A stretch of DNA of 64,000 bases from Reticulascus tulasneorum (Eukaryota > Ascomycota > Sordariomycetes > Glomerellales > Reticulascaceae): NCBI GenBank assembly GCA_001557505.1, contig LSAX01000003.1:4030001-4094000 (forward strand), in the 5' to 3' direction. Positions 20,926 through 33,231 of this stretch are shown piece by piece. The notes beneath the pieces are model-generated. The model was given only the letters and a program-made list of their open reading frames with translations, searched no databases and had not been told where the DNA came from. The position numbers and the translations under genes are program-made. Positions within the stretch are counted from its first letter, which is position 1. The number at the start of each line of letters is the position of its first letter.

Positions 20926-23900
20926 ATGTCCACGGAGCCTCGCCCGAACCCGACAGATTGCTATTCTTCGACGGCGTATGCATGGGTCTCTTTGGACCCA
21001 AGATACGAAAATATGTCTTCCAGCCATGAATATGGCTCTTCTTTTGCTTTTAGCCATGGTGGTTGGAGTTCGGACCCTCTTACGAGCCTCGTCGAGTTGG
21101 CCCTTGCTGAAGTGGGTGCGCAAATACCTCAGCCTGGTACCATTGAGGATTTAACGACATTCGCCCAGCATCTTCACAGCACTGGGCTCCCAGTCTGCGA
21201 TGCGAGCGACCTCGAAGATCTGAATGATGGGGCGCCCATCGGCTCTGGAACAACCATGACCGTCTTTAAGTGCTTCTGGAAGTCCAAGGACAAGGCCGTT
21301 GCGGTAAAGCGAGTGAACCTCGGAGTCGCCATGGGGCAGTCACAGGCGGAAGCCCACACACAGGAATACGCGGATCTGCTCAGATCCCTCTTTCGAGAGC
21401 TTCGGGTCATGAATCATCCCTGGTGCAGGGCGCATCCGAACTTCGTCGATCTCCTGGGTGTTAGCTGGGATGCCATAGCGGCCGACAACAGCATAGCCGG
21501 TTATCGGCCCGCAATGATCGTGGAGCTTGCCGACTCGACAACACCACGATTGAATGACTTGGTTATCAGCTCCCAGTATCCCCTCAGCCTCGAGGGGCAG
21601 CAGCTGATGTTCGATCTGCTCACGGACGTTGCTGAGGCAGTTACCATGCTGCATGCGATGAAGATTGTCCACGGGGACTTAAAACCCGAAAACATCCTCT
21701 TGTTTCCGGCCCGAAATCGTCTGCTGGCAAAACTGTCTGATTTCGGATTGTGTAGCCCATTTATGGACCGCGAGTTCAGGATTGGAGGGACACTGTATTG
21801 GAATGCCCCAGTACGTGGCATTGTTCGCATGGATCTCGTGGAGTTCAGTGCAACGTATATGCTGGGATCGGATCACTGACTATATCCAGGAGTGTATGCC
21901 AGACGCTCCGGAACAGATTCGACCCTTTCGCAACACAATAACCAGGGATCTGTACTCATTTGGGCTGCTCATGTCGTACTCGCTCTTCTCAACACTCCCA
22001 TATGGCAGCGGCATCGAGGATTATGCAAACGCCTCGGAAATTCAGAACTGGAAACTCCACGAAGAACCAAGCAAATTTCTGCATGAACACATTACTGTAT
22101 ACGCTCCAGACCTTCGCCCGGTAAGCACATCTATCACTCCTCTTCCACGATACCCAAATCAAAACATTAAATCTGGATGAAAGATGCAAACGCCGACGCG
22201 AGCCAGTCTGTGTGAACCCACTCTCCATACTGGTGACTTGCTGTGGTTCCAGATATGGGTTGCCATGGCAGAAATGCTACGGAAACAACCTGACGAGCGA
22301 CACATTGCTTTGGGGCATATGCATCTAGTGTTTAACCAGCCTCAAGGGTATAACAATATGTCATTCCGTACATTACTTCACAAAGAGTCTAATGGAGTCT
22401 AGGCTGGAAAACATCTTCATGCCACAGAGCCAAGATGATGAGATAGTAAGTGTCTCCATGTTAGAAAGCACAAAGTCCGTCGCCGTCGAAGTCACACCGT
22501 GCAAGGCGAATTTGTCGGGTGGTTCAGATAAATTTTCAATACTACTGGTTTTGCATCAGGCTAACTGTGGTCATGCAAAAGACGAAAGGCACGAGTCGCC
22601 TCGACAACGTTGCTGGAACCCCATTCACTAGACCCAACATGGTTTCTAGTATGAGTCAAGGTCTACCGCAACGATCGTTCGGCAAGGTATATGAAGCAAG
22701 TGCTGGATGCATTGAAATCGCTAATGTACATCCAGTTTGATGCCTTCAGGCTTAGCGACATCCCAAGACAACTCCAGTCATTGCTCCTTGATGACTTCCT
22801 GGCTAGATACTCATCAGCCGTCCATGGTACCCAAGAAGCCACAGACCTTGCTTTGGTTCTCTCAATCTGCTACGCCCGCGGCTTTGGCACACCCAAGGAC
22901 CCTGTCGCGGCGCGTGAGTTCGAACTTTTAGCCGCCAAGACAGGTTCAGATGTTGCCCATGTCCAAGTCCTCGGTCACGGCCTGCTTGATGGATTTGATC
23001 AATCCGTGACACCTGATCAAAAGAAGGTATGGTTAAAAAGTGCTATTTGCACTATATTCTTCCCCCTCGGACAGGGCGATGCCAAGGCGAAAGAGAAGGA
23101 GGCTTTTCGGGACGGACTGCAGTCTTTTCCAACAGATTGTCTCGAGCCCAGTCTACTGTATTCATTCGTGAAGTCATACATGGAGAAGAGGGCGGTTCTC
23201 AATATTGATTTTCACGGCGCAGCGAGCGATCCGCTGTTCTCTATGGTTATCAATGGGAATAGGACCGGTCTCGTGGCGGCCTTGAAGTCGGACATGCAAC
23301 TATTGCACCGAAAGAAGGGAGGCTTCACACTATTGCACGTCGCAGTCGACCATTGCCAGGAAGATATCATTCGCGGAAAGTAATTTCCGGTTTTACTATG
23401 TTTCTCGTACTAATGTAGTCACAGAACTTGTCCAGAATTTCAACATGCAGCCCGACAGCAGATCGGATCACGGCGTTCCCCCGATAGAGCTCGCGGCCAG
23501 CACGGGGAGCATCGAGTGCGTGCGGCTCCTCATTTCCCTGGGTGCCGACATCAAGCTTCTTGCGGATCAGGATCTTTTCACATCTGTAGCCATCACAGGT
23601 ACTCGCGACACCTTGGAAAACAGTCCCGCGAATGGGAACTTTGTCCTGTTGGCCTTTCTCTGTAGAGCCACTGAAGAAGTGCCACGGCAGTCCACCACCA
23701 AGGAGGCAGTTCAGGCTCTTCTCGACGGGCGATATAATGCCGATGAAATCACAGAAGATGGAAAGACTCCAGGCTCGCCCCTCGAGCTCGCTATATCGGT
23801 GCAGAACTATGACTCCGTAATCGCCCTGCTCAACCTTGGCGCCGATCCCAATGCTTACAACCACCTGCCTCCCCTTCATATTGCTGTCTCTCTGCGCGAG

Positions 23901-24353
23901 CCGATCCTGGTTCTTCTGCTTATCATATACGGAGCCCTTCCGAACCTGAAAAGCAGCACCGACGGAGCCACTGCCCTGCATCATGCCGATGAAGTGAGCG
24001 TAACGGCGTTCTACGATGCTCCGCGAAACGACATCATCGGGTACCAGCATCTTGTGGAAGATCAGGCCAATATGGTGGATATTGACGGCAATGAGTCAGT
24101 GGCTGCGAGGGTGAAGGCTTGCATTGCTCTGCTGCTGCATTTTGGAGCAGACTTGGAGGCTTGCAACTCCGAAGGCGAGACGGCTCTCGTGCAGGCGGTG
24201 CGAAAGGGCGATTATAGAACGGCTGATTTTCTTTTCAGCATGGGTGCGGATATCAGGTCGAAGGACGCCGATGGTATTATGTCGATACTGCGCATTGAGT
24301 CTGAGGAGGCTAGGAAGTGGTGCATGGAGAATGGGTTGGTGGAAGTGATATGA
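20926..24353 (+). CDS. Ser/Thr protein kinase with Sel1-like and ankyrin-repeat regions
   Basis: Exons proposed: 20926-21810, 21890-22120, 22253-22347 (or starting 22184), 22403-22445, 22528-22686, 22736 to about 23379, and about 23420-24353, giving roughly 990 aa. The kinase domain has its hallmarks: GSGTTMTVFKC glycine loop, AVAVKRV lysine, VHGDLKPENIL catalytic loop and KLSDFGL; it should be active. After the kinase come a Sel1-like helical pair (ALVLSICYARGFGTPKDP) and several ankyrin repeats (PPIELAASTGSIECVRLLISL, SPLELAISVQNYDSVIALL, PPLHIAVSLREP, TALVQAVRKGDYRTADFL). Introns 1, 3, 4 and 5 have good donors and agree in phase. The last junction does not: a GTAATT donor at 23380 and either nearby acceptor leave the frame one base off, so a small lesion or unusual splice is possible. 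Such kinase-repeat proteins are common in fungal immunity-like gene sets. The partner across the divergent promoter is broken. Confidence 0.75.
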
Positions 24354-25228
24354 TTCCAAAACCCATTAGTTTGCAATGACTATAATTAACGTGTTCTGAT
24401 GCCAAAAGTTTAGCGAACTATGCAAGTATAGAGGCTTAGATAGATCGCCACTCTAGGCAATGATTCAACCTGTCTGACAGTATATGCCATAACCTGACCA
24501 CAGGAATAGGACTCGGCAGACTGGCCAATGCTAAGAGTATGGAGAGTAACTGAATTTCACTTGATGAACACGGACTACCATCCCTAGAACTAATATCAAA
24601 CCGGTATGTGTGCCCATCAACGAGTATCGCTTATGGGTTAACGTACACACTCATAACATTGTGATATTTGCCCCCATCGCAATATGATCACCACCCCTTC
24701 ACGTCCTACCGGACTGAAGTTGAATTCAACACACACTATCGTAATACTTCAGAACTTCCAAGTTTGTCCTCCTCACAACTGATGACGAGAGCCTCATGGA
24801 TGATAGTCAATCAGCAGCAATCATGCTGGACATCAGTACCATGTATCAACAAGATAGGCATTCACCTTAACCAATCATGTTCACCATCCCTTTATTGACA
24901 TCGACATTATGCGACGCCTTTGAAGGTACTTTGATACTTTATCGAGACGACAGATTTTGTCGTATCCAAGAATAAGAGTACAATATATTTTACACGATGA
25001 ACTGGATAGGGTAGTCTCGATTCACCAGCATGGGCAACTGCAATAATTAGATATCGAAAAGTTTGATTATGTTGCTACATGGCAGTACGTGTAGTATACA
25101 TGAAGTTTCACAACTTTATATCTGGCAATGCGTCAGGCTCTGATTGACACACTCTTGGCACTGGCTTGTCGCCATATGCACCGCTTCCCGTTTGACGAGT
25201 TGGTACATAGGGCTTCGACTATCTAGGG
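24354..25228. other. Intergenic, no gene seen
   Basis: AT-rich region between convergent genes. Nothing coding is supported. Confidence 0.5.
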
Positions 25229-25832
25229 CTAGCCAGTGCAGGTGTAGGAGCTGAGCTGCTCATCGAAACCCGGGGCTTCGTATCGGAGATCGCTGAAACC
25301 GGGGAACGAAGCAACAAAGCTGCGGCCTTTGCAGCCGTAATGACTATTTGTGTTAGACTCTGTAAAGTGCTCTGATCAAGGTCCTTGCGAAGAACAGGCA
25401 TGAAATTTAAGCAAGGAAATACTTACTAAAAGAAGCGGCATTGGCCGACTTTGACATCCGGGCGGACCGCGGACACGTTGTCATTCCAGCCATCTGGGAA
25501 ATCCTCTGCAAGGAGCTGTTAGCTGGCAGATTTCGTAGAGTAGCATTGTGATTTGAGAAAGGGAGAAACATCAGAATGCAAATAGTTATCAGGAAGTTCA
25601 TACGGCAGCTACCCGGGAAGGTCGGCAAGTAAAGGCAAGGAGACTCGAAGTTGTGGTTTTTGCAAATAGCAACACCCCAGTTAACAGCTGGAGCGCTTTC
25701 GCCTTCAGCGGCAGCTGCACCAACAGCAACTGCATCAATAGCAGCTGCATCAGCAGCAGCTGCGTCGGCTGGCATCGCAAAGGCCGGAGTGAGCATGAAG
25801 CCTGCAAGGGCAACAAGCTGGAAGACGTGCAT
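25229..25832 (-). CDS. Secreted beta/gamma-crystallin-like protein
   Basis: Three exons (25832-25604, 25505-25427, 25343-25229) encode 140 aa. All phases agree. The introns have donors GTATGA and GTAAGT, and each has a CTAAC branch motif shortly before its acceptor. The signal peptide is MHVFQLVALAGFMLTPAFA, followed by an Ala/Asp/Glu-rich spacer (about residues 20-48) encoded by GCA/GCT-rich DNA. The folded part begins at NWGVAICKNHNF and includes CLYLPTFPGSC, DFPDGWNDNVSAVRPD, VGQCRFFYHYGCKGRSF and a final FPGFSDLRYEAPGFDEQLSS. The paired F/Y-x-G-x-S strand pattern and Cys positions fit a small single-domain crystallin-like fold seen in secreted fungal proteins. Function is unknown; related proteins bind calcium or act at the cell surface. 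Reading only the first two exons would give a false stop. Confidence 0.72.
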
Positions 25833-25885
25833 GTTGTAGGAGTTATGGAGGTATTGGTTATGAACTAGGTTATTTGATGCTGATA

Positions 25886-25909
25886 CTGTGCTGTGCTGTG
25901 CTGTGCTGT
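25886..25909. repeat. CTGTG pentanucleotide microsatellite
   Basis: About 4.8 perfect copies of CTGTG lie 54 bp upstream of the crystallin-like gene's start, probably in its 5' leader. Confidence 0.85.
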
Positions 25910-25925
25910 TGATGAAAGTTGTCAT

Positions 25926-28900
25926 TCATGCGACTTTATCTTCACTTATATACCAAATGAGTCGATTTGCAAGTATTCGTTTACCGCAATTGTTGAGGAT
26001 AATTCCCGAGACACCGAGAGACTTGGAGTAGCAATGTAGTTGGAATGGTACAGTTGAGACTCTCAACTTGAGAGTGGCTGGCAGACATGCCAGGCAAATG
26101 CCCGGTTGTACGAGTCATTCATAGTCCTTGACAAGTTTGCAAAGTGCTGCTGGTAATGAGTACGACAGTAACCTACCCGGCATGTAGCCTGGTCCACGTC
26201 CGGTTGGCGGAAGGCTTACCTCAATTGTAAACATGTCTAGAATTTTGAGCCCTACGCTTACTTGAGTAAGCATTACTTTGACTCGCAATGTCTTCAATAG
26301 TCGTTCTAATATGCTTGCTAAGCTTTCACAGGCTGTTCGGAATGAGAAGTAAACCACGTCCTGACATGGTCTCAGAACTCCCTTGACCCTGGTGTCTGAA
26401 GGCTTTTGCATAGATATTGAAGGAGCCATGTAAACTTGGGTTATAATAGGGTATCGGTAAGAATGTTTGAAGATTTCTTTAACTTTGACGGGTAAGACGG
26501 AGAAAGGATGAGTATAAGACGTTGTCTTGGAGTTTAAAAAGAGCCACATGCATAAAAAAGTATGACTAACGAGAATCGCTCGATTTGGCTGTCCCCTCTA
26601 AAAGTAAGGTTGGGGAGATTCAGCTTAACCTTGGTCTTAGCTTATTACCCCCTGCCGAATTTGTTTATAAGACCTTCTGAGACCTTCTGATAGAATTGGT
26701 TGTATGGTTCGTATTCTTCTACTGTTACTTGGGAATGACTAAATAGTAGACTAAGAAAGGACTATAGTGATCGTGAAATTCCTTAAGATTGACGGGCCTC
26801 GAATCTCCGTCGGAAGCTCTCGATTAGCATATTTGTGAGAGACCATGGGTACTCAAATTCCATAACATGTACGTGAGAACAGAAAGCTTAGTAGTTAGAC
26901 TGCCAGTCGGTGCAGATTGAACACGCCTTGAAGAACACGGTGCGTACTGAAGAGGAGCTATCCACTGCAATCACGAAGGGAGACCTTGTCACGTCCGAAT
27001 TAATACTCCATACGGGGTAGAGATGCGCTCACAATAAGGCGGAGATTGAGAATCTGGGGCCTTGGTATCACCTGAGTGGCTCAGGAACAGGGTTCGCGAC
27101 TCAACTCCACCCATGCCGCGAGGCCATGTCGCGACCATTCGATATCAAGCTCATCTGATGGTCTGCTAAACTCTTGGCATTGCTGGACCAGCCTTTCTCG
27201 ATATGTGATGGCTGCCGGCTCGCGATCTGCAGCCGGAGGCAAGCCGCGGCTGCGCCCGACGCTACCATTGTCAAATAAGACATAGCTAGCCGTTCCCGTT
27301 AATAGTTGCCCCGCTTGCCGAGAGGAAGGAATTGCTCGGCATGAAGCATCTGCGGGGAGATGACTACCACATGTTCGGGAATTCGGACAATGCCCTCACA
27401 TGCCTGTTGCGCCCCGGATGATGTAAGATGACCTGGCTCCCCTGCAGTGGTGTCCTTTTAACGGGCAGATCTCGACGCGACCGGCGGAGCGGTTGTAGAT
27501 ATCGCCTCTCCGGATTCGGGTTCCTTGTAACGGAATCGTCGGCTTCTGCAATGAAAACAGGTTGTCAACATAAAGCTTCATCACAACTTTCAATTAAGCT
27601 TTCTCAACCTTGAACCGGTTAGCTTCGCTGTTTGTTTCTGTTTATTCAGTGAATTAACATTTCGCAAATAACTTTAGCACTAGGAAACGAAATGCCAACA
27701 CTCTACGTCCAAGACATCCCCGTATGCAGATGTTGGAGCATTACGAAGACGGTTTATGTTGGCTTTTCCTCCGCCCCGCTACCAGTTAGGCTGAAGTCGC
27801 AACTTTGAATTTGATGCACATGGTCTATTTAATAAAGTTAAGATGAAAAGCTACCCATAATGAAGTACGTAGGTAAGGCTGATACAGTCCGTAACTACCC
27901 AAGAAGCAGTTGCGACAGCGACAGGACCCGCTGGCCAACACAATCCTCTCCAAATGCTGCTGCAAATTCAATGCTTTCAAGAAAAGCACGAACTGAACAA
28001 GGTACGAAGTACCGAGAGATGTTCTGGGAGTTCATGCATCGGGGATGAGCTTGAACCCACTAGTCCCGTACCAGAAGGTGGAAATCGCAAGTTTCTTATT
28101 GCCCAGCCTCTTGAGTATATTTCTACTCCGTACGCTATCTGGAATTCTTGTGTGATTGGCGCATGCGGGGTTTCTCGCTGCCAGGAATGGGCTGGGGTTA
28201 ACTTACCCCGCCACAAAGATCTGAGCCCGGATTCAAACATGAACGATCTTGCGAACACAGCCATTAGTCGTTTCTATCATGTCACAGGCAGCCAGCAAAT
28301 AATCTGCTACCCATGTAGTGATTTTAGTATCATCAAAATCATCTTTTTCTAAAACCAGAAGGCAGACCTATGCTCTTAGTCGCTTGAGCGCGCGATTCCC
28401 CACGCTTGACGACTGGACATCATTTCTTGTTTATGACTTGGGAGGGGTCCACTGCCTATGGACTGGCCAAATGGTGGCGTTATTTCCTTATCAGCAATGG
28501 CTTCTTCCTATGTAAACTATTGACTAGGCGGGCCGTATACTTCCTGCAAGCAGTGCATCTGAGTCCCCCTGGCTTCGGGGGCCGATACATAGCCGCCTGC
28601 AGGCAGGATTGTGTATCAATACCTTATCTCCATGCTCGGACGGAACCCTCGGGTCACTCGGTATGTAGTCCGTATGTGCATCTGAGCTGCCCATGCCCCA
28701 GAATGCCCGCCACCAGGCATGAACCTGGGATGGCACGATGGACAGCAATCCGGAAAAGTCCAGCGTACACGACTGATGTCCGGTCGCGGGCAATCCCAGC
28801 GCCATGGCAGTGTCAACGGCAATGCAAGCAATGTCCCCGCAATTGCTGATGGAGACGTCCGACTCACGCCTTTGACTCAAGCTTTCGTCTTATCAGCTCG

Positions 28901-29259
28901 ACTTGCACACTGATAAAGCTCAACCCTGACACTGCCAGCCGCAGGTGGGGCTGGCCATGGTTCCTTGGAGCCTGCAGCACAAGATGCATGCAGCTCGACA
29001 AGCTTCGGGCTGTTGACGGCGGTTTCTGACTCGGAGGCGCCGACCAGATGAGGTTGTGCTGGGCGATACCCCCCCACGGCGAAGTGCAGCATGACGTATA
29101 CAGCTCCTAGCTCCCCGAGCAGCTCATAGCTGCCACTCGGGGCTTGCTGGGGAGCTCCAATTGGCAGTACATAAGAAGAAGCTCTCGGCATGCCGCAAGT
29201 TGTCGAGGTGGTGTAGCTCTGCCCACGATACCAAGATCCCCGCGATCCTCTGCGCTACA
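25926..29259. other. 3.3-kb gene desert upstream of the amine oxidase
   Basis: The longest frame (26115-26549, minus, 144 codons) has no recognisable feature. No terminal repeats, tRNA or splice-consistent gene were found. A pair of GATA motifs near the right end probably belongs to the amine oxidase promoter. Confidence 0.45.
28889..28917. promoter_or_regulatory. Inverted GATA-factor site pair
   Basis: CTTATCAG (28889-28896) and CTGATAAA (28910-28917) form an inverted pair about 340 bp before the amine oxidase start. AreA/NIT2-type GATA factors bind such HGATAR sites in genes for secondary nitrogen sources, which suits an amine oxidase. The role is inferred. Confidence 0.45.
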
Positions 29260-31828
29260 ATGAAGCTCCCAATACTCCTCAACTCGAGTGGCTTCGCGGT
29301 ATTGACCGTTGTGTTTAGTCTATTTGCGCAAGATGTCTTCGGTCGACCCAATCCTGAGCCCAAGGCGCAGTGGACTCGAGCAAAGCAGCACGGAAGAAAG
29401 CAGCTGATGAACACTTTGAAGCAAAGTATAAAGGGACGTCGGTGGTCAAACGAGACCGATCCTGAGCCAACTGTAGCTTGCGCTGCTACCACCGCCGCGC
29501 CGACTGAGGCTCCCAAGACCAACATCTGGGGATCTCTTAGTGGCCCGGAGGCTGCTTCCGTTGTCGAATGGTTGTTCGCACAGGAAGACTTGAATCTTAC
29601 CATTTCAGAAGAAGCTGGCTCGTGGGATAATACAGTGTCAGTGATCAGCCTTGCCACAATTGCCTTCGGATCGAGTGCTGACAGAAACACAGCCTGCTGG
29701 TTGAGTCCATGGTCCCAAATAAGACGCATGCACTAGCCTATGTTGACGGTGGCGGTCCGCTTCCCGCCAAGTATGCTCACGTTGTTCTCGATTATCGCGC
29801 CACAGAAACTCCATATTACGCCGACATTCTTGTTGGACCTCTGCCAATCAACGATACCACCGTATGGGAGCCCTTAGAGTATCCATACACGAAAAAGAAT
29901 GGTGGCCACGTCCGTAACTTGGACGCTGATGCCGACGAAGCTCTGTACGTAGAGTGGTTGTACAAGATCAGCGAGTCAGTAGCAGACATCACCCTCGACT
30001 TGTGGGGCGGTACCGCTCTTGGTCTGGAGAACGACACCCTGGACATTTGGGGCATCGATCCTTTATGGCAGGATGATGGCAGGATTATCCGCTGGGACAC
30101 CTTTTGGAACTTTCCCACCGACATCTTCGACTCTGAAACCCTCTTGCCACTAGGCCTCTTCTTCATGTCAGATGTGACCGGCCGGGATCCAAGCAAGTGG
30201 TCGTTGGAAGGTTGGCTGTACAACGACGTATACTATGCTACAACGGAAGAGTTCCGAACTGCGTACTGGACTCCAGGCTTCGAGAAGAACGGTGCAAACA
30301 TTGAGGGTCCTTGGGCGAAAACAGATTATCGAGGGCCAAACGCACCGCTGGACAGCCAGCACCCTCCCGTCACCGTAGCGCCTGCCGGGTCGCGCTTCTT
30401 TGTCGACTCCGAGCAGAAATACGTGGAATGGATGGACTACAGTTTCTATATCGGCTTCACTCGAGACACCGGTATCGCGTTGTACGATATCAAGTACAAG
30501 GGAGAGCGGATCCTCTACGAGCTCAGCCTCCAGGAGGCACTCGCACACTATGGTGGTGAGTTGAAGAGAATTGTTCTCTGACTGAACACTTACTAACAAT
30601 ATTAGGCAATGATCCTGTCCAATCTGGAATCTCTTATCTGGATAGCTTTTACGGATTTGGTCCATATGCCTTCGAACTGATTCCCGGTTACGATTGTCCG
30701 GCATACTCGACATATCTGAACACATCGTTCTACGTCTCCGAGACCACGCACACGCATGTGAACAGCATCTGTCTGTTCGAGTTCGACGCCGATTTCCCAA
30801 TGTCGCGACATAGCACAAGTCGTTACGTCACTGCAACTAAGAACACGCATTTCACAGTCCGCTCTGTGTCGACCGTCGGCAACTATGACTACATGTTCAG
30901 CTACACCTTCTTCATGGACGGATCGATCTCTGTTGAGGTCCGCGCCTCGGGTTACATCCAGTCGGCCTACTTTGCCAAGAACCATGACTACGGCTTCCAT
31001 ATCCATGACTTCCTGAGTGGAAGTATGCACGACCATGTTCTGAACTACAAAGCCGACTTTGACATCCTCGGCATGGAGAACTCGGTTCAGTTGGTGAATG
31101 TGATACCAGCGACGAAAGAGTACTCGTGGTCGAAGGGAAAATCTCGCAATACCATGACCTTGGAACGATCAATGATCGAGACTGAAGACGAAAGTCGCTT
31201 CAACTGGGCCGCAAATAGCGCGGAGCAGGTACTCGTAGTTAATACCGACGCTCCGAATAAGTACGGCGAGTACCGCGGCTACCGTATACTTCCGTACACT
31301 GGCACTGCACATCTCACCGTGAAGGACAGCACCAATCTCGCCAATGCAGCTCGCTGGGCTGAATACGACATCCAAATAACCCGCCAGAAGGATACCGAAC
31401 CGAAGGCAGCACACGCATACAATAGCCAGGACGTGCACGACCCGCCAGTCGACTTCTCCAAGTTCTTTGATGGCGAGAGTCTGCTACAGGAAGATCTGGT
31501 CGTCTGGCTTAACCTCGGCATGCATCACGTCCCGCACACGGGCGATCTGCCAACTACGGTGTTCACCACGGCGCACTCGGGCATCCAGTTCACGCCAAGC
31601 AACTACTTTGATATCGACCAGGCCAGAAACACCGTCAACATGGTTCGTATTAACTACGAGGAGGGCGTGGCTACAGCGGTTGAGACATTTGGACAAAATG
31701 CGCAGACTTGTAGTTTGGTGTATGAACCTACGGAGCCAGATCTTTGGGGATATACCGGTGATGTGGTCGTGAGGAAGTTCCCCTATGATCCGAACAACCC
31801 ATTCTACCAGACAGACTCAATTGTTTGA
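29260..31828 (+). CDS. Secreted copper amine oxidase
   Basis: Three exons (29260-29636, 29693-30555, 30606-31828) encode 820 aa with consistent phases. The 56- and 50-bp introns end in ACAG and TTAG. The signal peptide is residues 1-28 (FAVLTVVFSLFAQDVFG). Copper amine oxidases oxidise primary amines to aldehydes, releasing ammonia and peroxide. Key parts are visible: the catalytic-base segment YLDSFYGFG after HYGGNDPVQSG, the topaquinone tyrosine in VGNYDYMF, the two copper histidines in MHDHVLNYKADFDI, and the third in LGMHHVPHTGDLP. The C-terminal HSGIQFTPSNYFD is also conserved. Several N-x-T/S glycosylation sites occur. The protein would let the fungus use extracellular amines as a nitrogen source. 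The GATA pair upstream fits nitrogen control. Confidence 0.92.
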
Positions 31829-32367
31829 GCAATTAATGTCTTTTTATTGCGGGTTCTTGGTCTGATTATGATGGTGTCTGGGCAGGCCTCTTTGAATAAT
31901 GTGATCAGTAGAGAGGGCCAGGACATTGTTCGCGCCTTGATACCTATATAAGTAATATTTAAGTTACAAAGTTCCCAACGATATGTATCTAAACTGTTGC
32001 TGCTTGTTGGACCTCACTTTTGTAACTTTGTAGTCACTCGCGGCTGCATGGCATGGCCGGAACGCTTTTGTAATGTTGGTGATTGTGCGATGCCTCGAGG
32101 TCGTAACCCTGCATGCCCAGCGGGATATGTGGTTGGTGGTACAACCTCAACTCTTAGCATGCAGAAGAAAATTGAGCTATTGTCATTCCCTCTATTGGTA
32201 TACATTTGATCAGTGAGCGAGCTACTAGGTCTGAATTGAAGCTTTCGTTGGAAATTAAATTAAGATTAAGTGATCGCAGCTATGGAGGAACAGTCGGTTA
32301 CAGCGAATCCTGTCTCGTCCAGCCCTTTCGCTTCCGCCTTATCCCATATACTACATTTCAGTAGCCT
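31829..32367. other. Intergenic, no gene seen
   Basis: Convergent 3' flanks of the amine oxidase and the membrane protein gene. Confidence 0.5.
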
Positions 32368-33231
32368 CTACCTAGACTGAGGAGTGTAATATTCTACTAC
32401 CTGCGCCGGCGGAACAGGGTCCCGCAGCGTAGCAGCCGGCGCCGTTGGTGGTGCGGCGGGGGGAGCAAAGTAACCCTGTAGTGTAGACTGGCTAGACACT
32501 TGCGGATATGCGGCGTACTGCTGGTGCGCAGTCCCCTTCGGTGGGAGGTAGATCATTGGATGCATCATGGCTGGACCAGTCAACTGCCCATTCGGCAGTA
32601 AAACAAGCGTCCTTGTAACGCTTCTTCGCTGGTGCGTTTCGACGCAGGCTCGCACGAAAAGAATGAAGTGAACCAGCAACAAAAGGCTGACGAGCGCAAA
32701 TACCACTCTACGTAGTACATAGTATACTGGTGCCGTCCCGTCATCGATGGGAACGTAATGCCATGTCGTCTCCCCGTTGTCGTACGTAGTCGAGTACCGA
32801 TAGCCTGATGTCCAACTCGAACTTGCGCCAAAGAGGAATGAGGTCAGCGCACATGCTAGCCAGATAATGAGGTGTAGTGCAACGGCAGTGCCTGGGTGGA
32901 GACCACGCTTGTCGCCGGCCGTGCAGCGAGAGATGGTGTCGGCGAGGTACCAGGATATGGTGATGCCGATTATGATAATGCAGATTGAGAATGAGGTTAC
33001 TGAAGCCTTAGCGCGGCTGAAAGTGATCAGGAGGTAGATGCTCAGAGGCAGGATGGTGATGCAGCTGAAAAGGGAGATACCTCCCAGCACGAGCTTGGCA
33101 AGGTGCCATGATCGACTGAAAGGCACTACAGGCGCGTGAGAGGGCTGATGGTGCGCGGCTAGGTCTTCCAGGTGTGATCGAGACTGTGGTGTCGGCGATG
33201 AAGGTCGTGAATGAGATCTGGTGAAAGGCAT
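32368..33231 (-). CDS. Four-span membrane protein, MARVEL-like layout
   Basis: An intronless protein of 287 aa. Four hydrophobic segments are spaced like a tetraspan/MARVEL-type protein: LVLGGISLFSCITILPLSIY, VTSFSICIIIIGITISWYLA, AVALHLIIWLACALTSFLFG and VVFALVSLLLLVHFILFVRA. The loop before the last span carries YRYSTTYDNGETTWHYVP. The N-terminus is Ser/Pro/His-rich, and the C-terminal cytosolic tail is Pro/Gln/Tyr-rich (PPAAPPTAPAATLRDPVPPA). It is probably a plasma-membrane or vesicle protein with a disordered tail. No enzymatic motif is seen. Confidence 0.65.
   Translation of the reverse strand: MPFTRSHSRPSSPTPQSRSHLEDLAAHHQPSHAPVVPFSRSWHLAKLVLGGISLFSCITILPLSIYLLITFSRAKASVTSFSICIIIIGITISWYLADTISRCTAGDKRGLHPGTAVALHLIIWLACALTSFLFGASSSWTSGYRYSTTYDNGETTWHYVPIDDGTAPVYYVLRRVVFALVSLLLLVHFILFVRACVETHQRRSVTRTLVLLPNGQLTGPAMMHPMIYLPPKGTAHQQYAAYPQVSSQSTLQGYFAPPAAPPTAPAATLRDPVPPAQVVEYYTPQSR

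Noticed and set aside
26115..26549. 144-codon open frame on the minus strand
   Set aside because: No start context, domain, signal peptide or typical composition; it lies in an otherwise empty region.
27061..27110. tRNA-like B-box sequence (GGGTTCGCGACTC)
   Set aside because: No matching A box, anticodon stem or acceptor pairing nearby.
29124..29729. 201-codon frame antisense to the amine oxidase start
   Set aside because: It overlaps the well-supported signal peptide exon and shows no protein-like motif.
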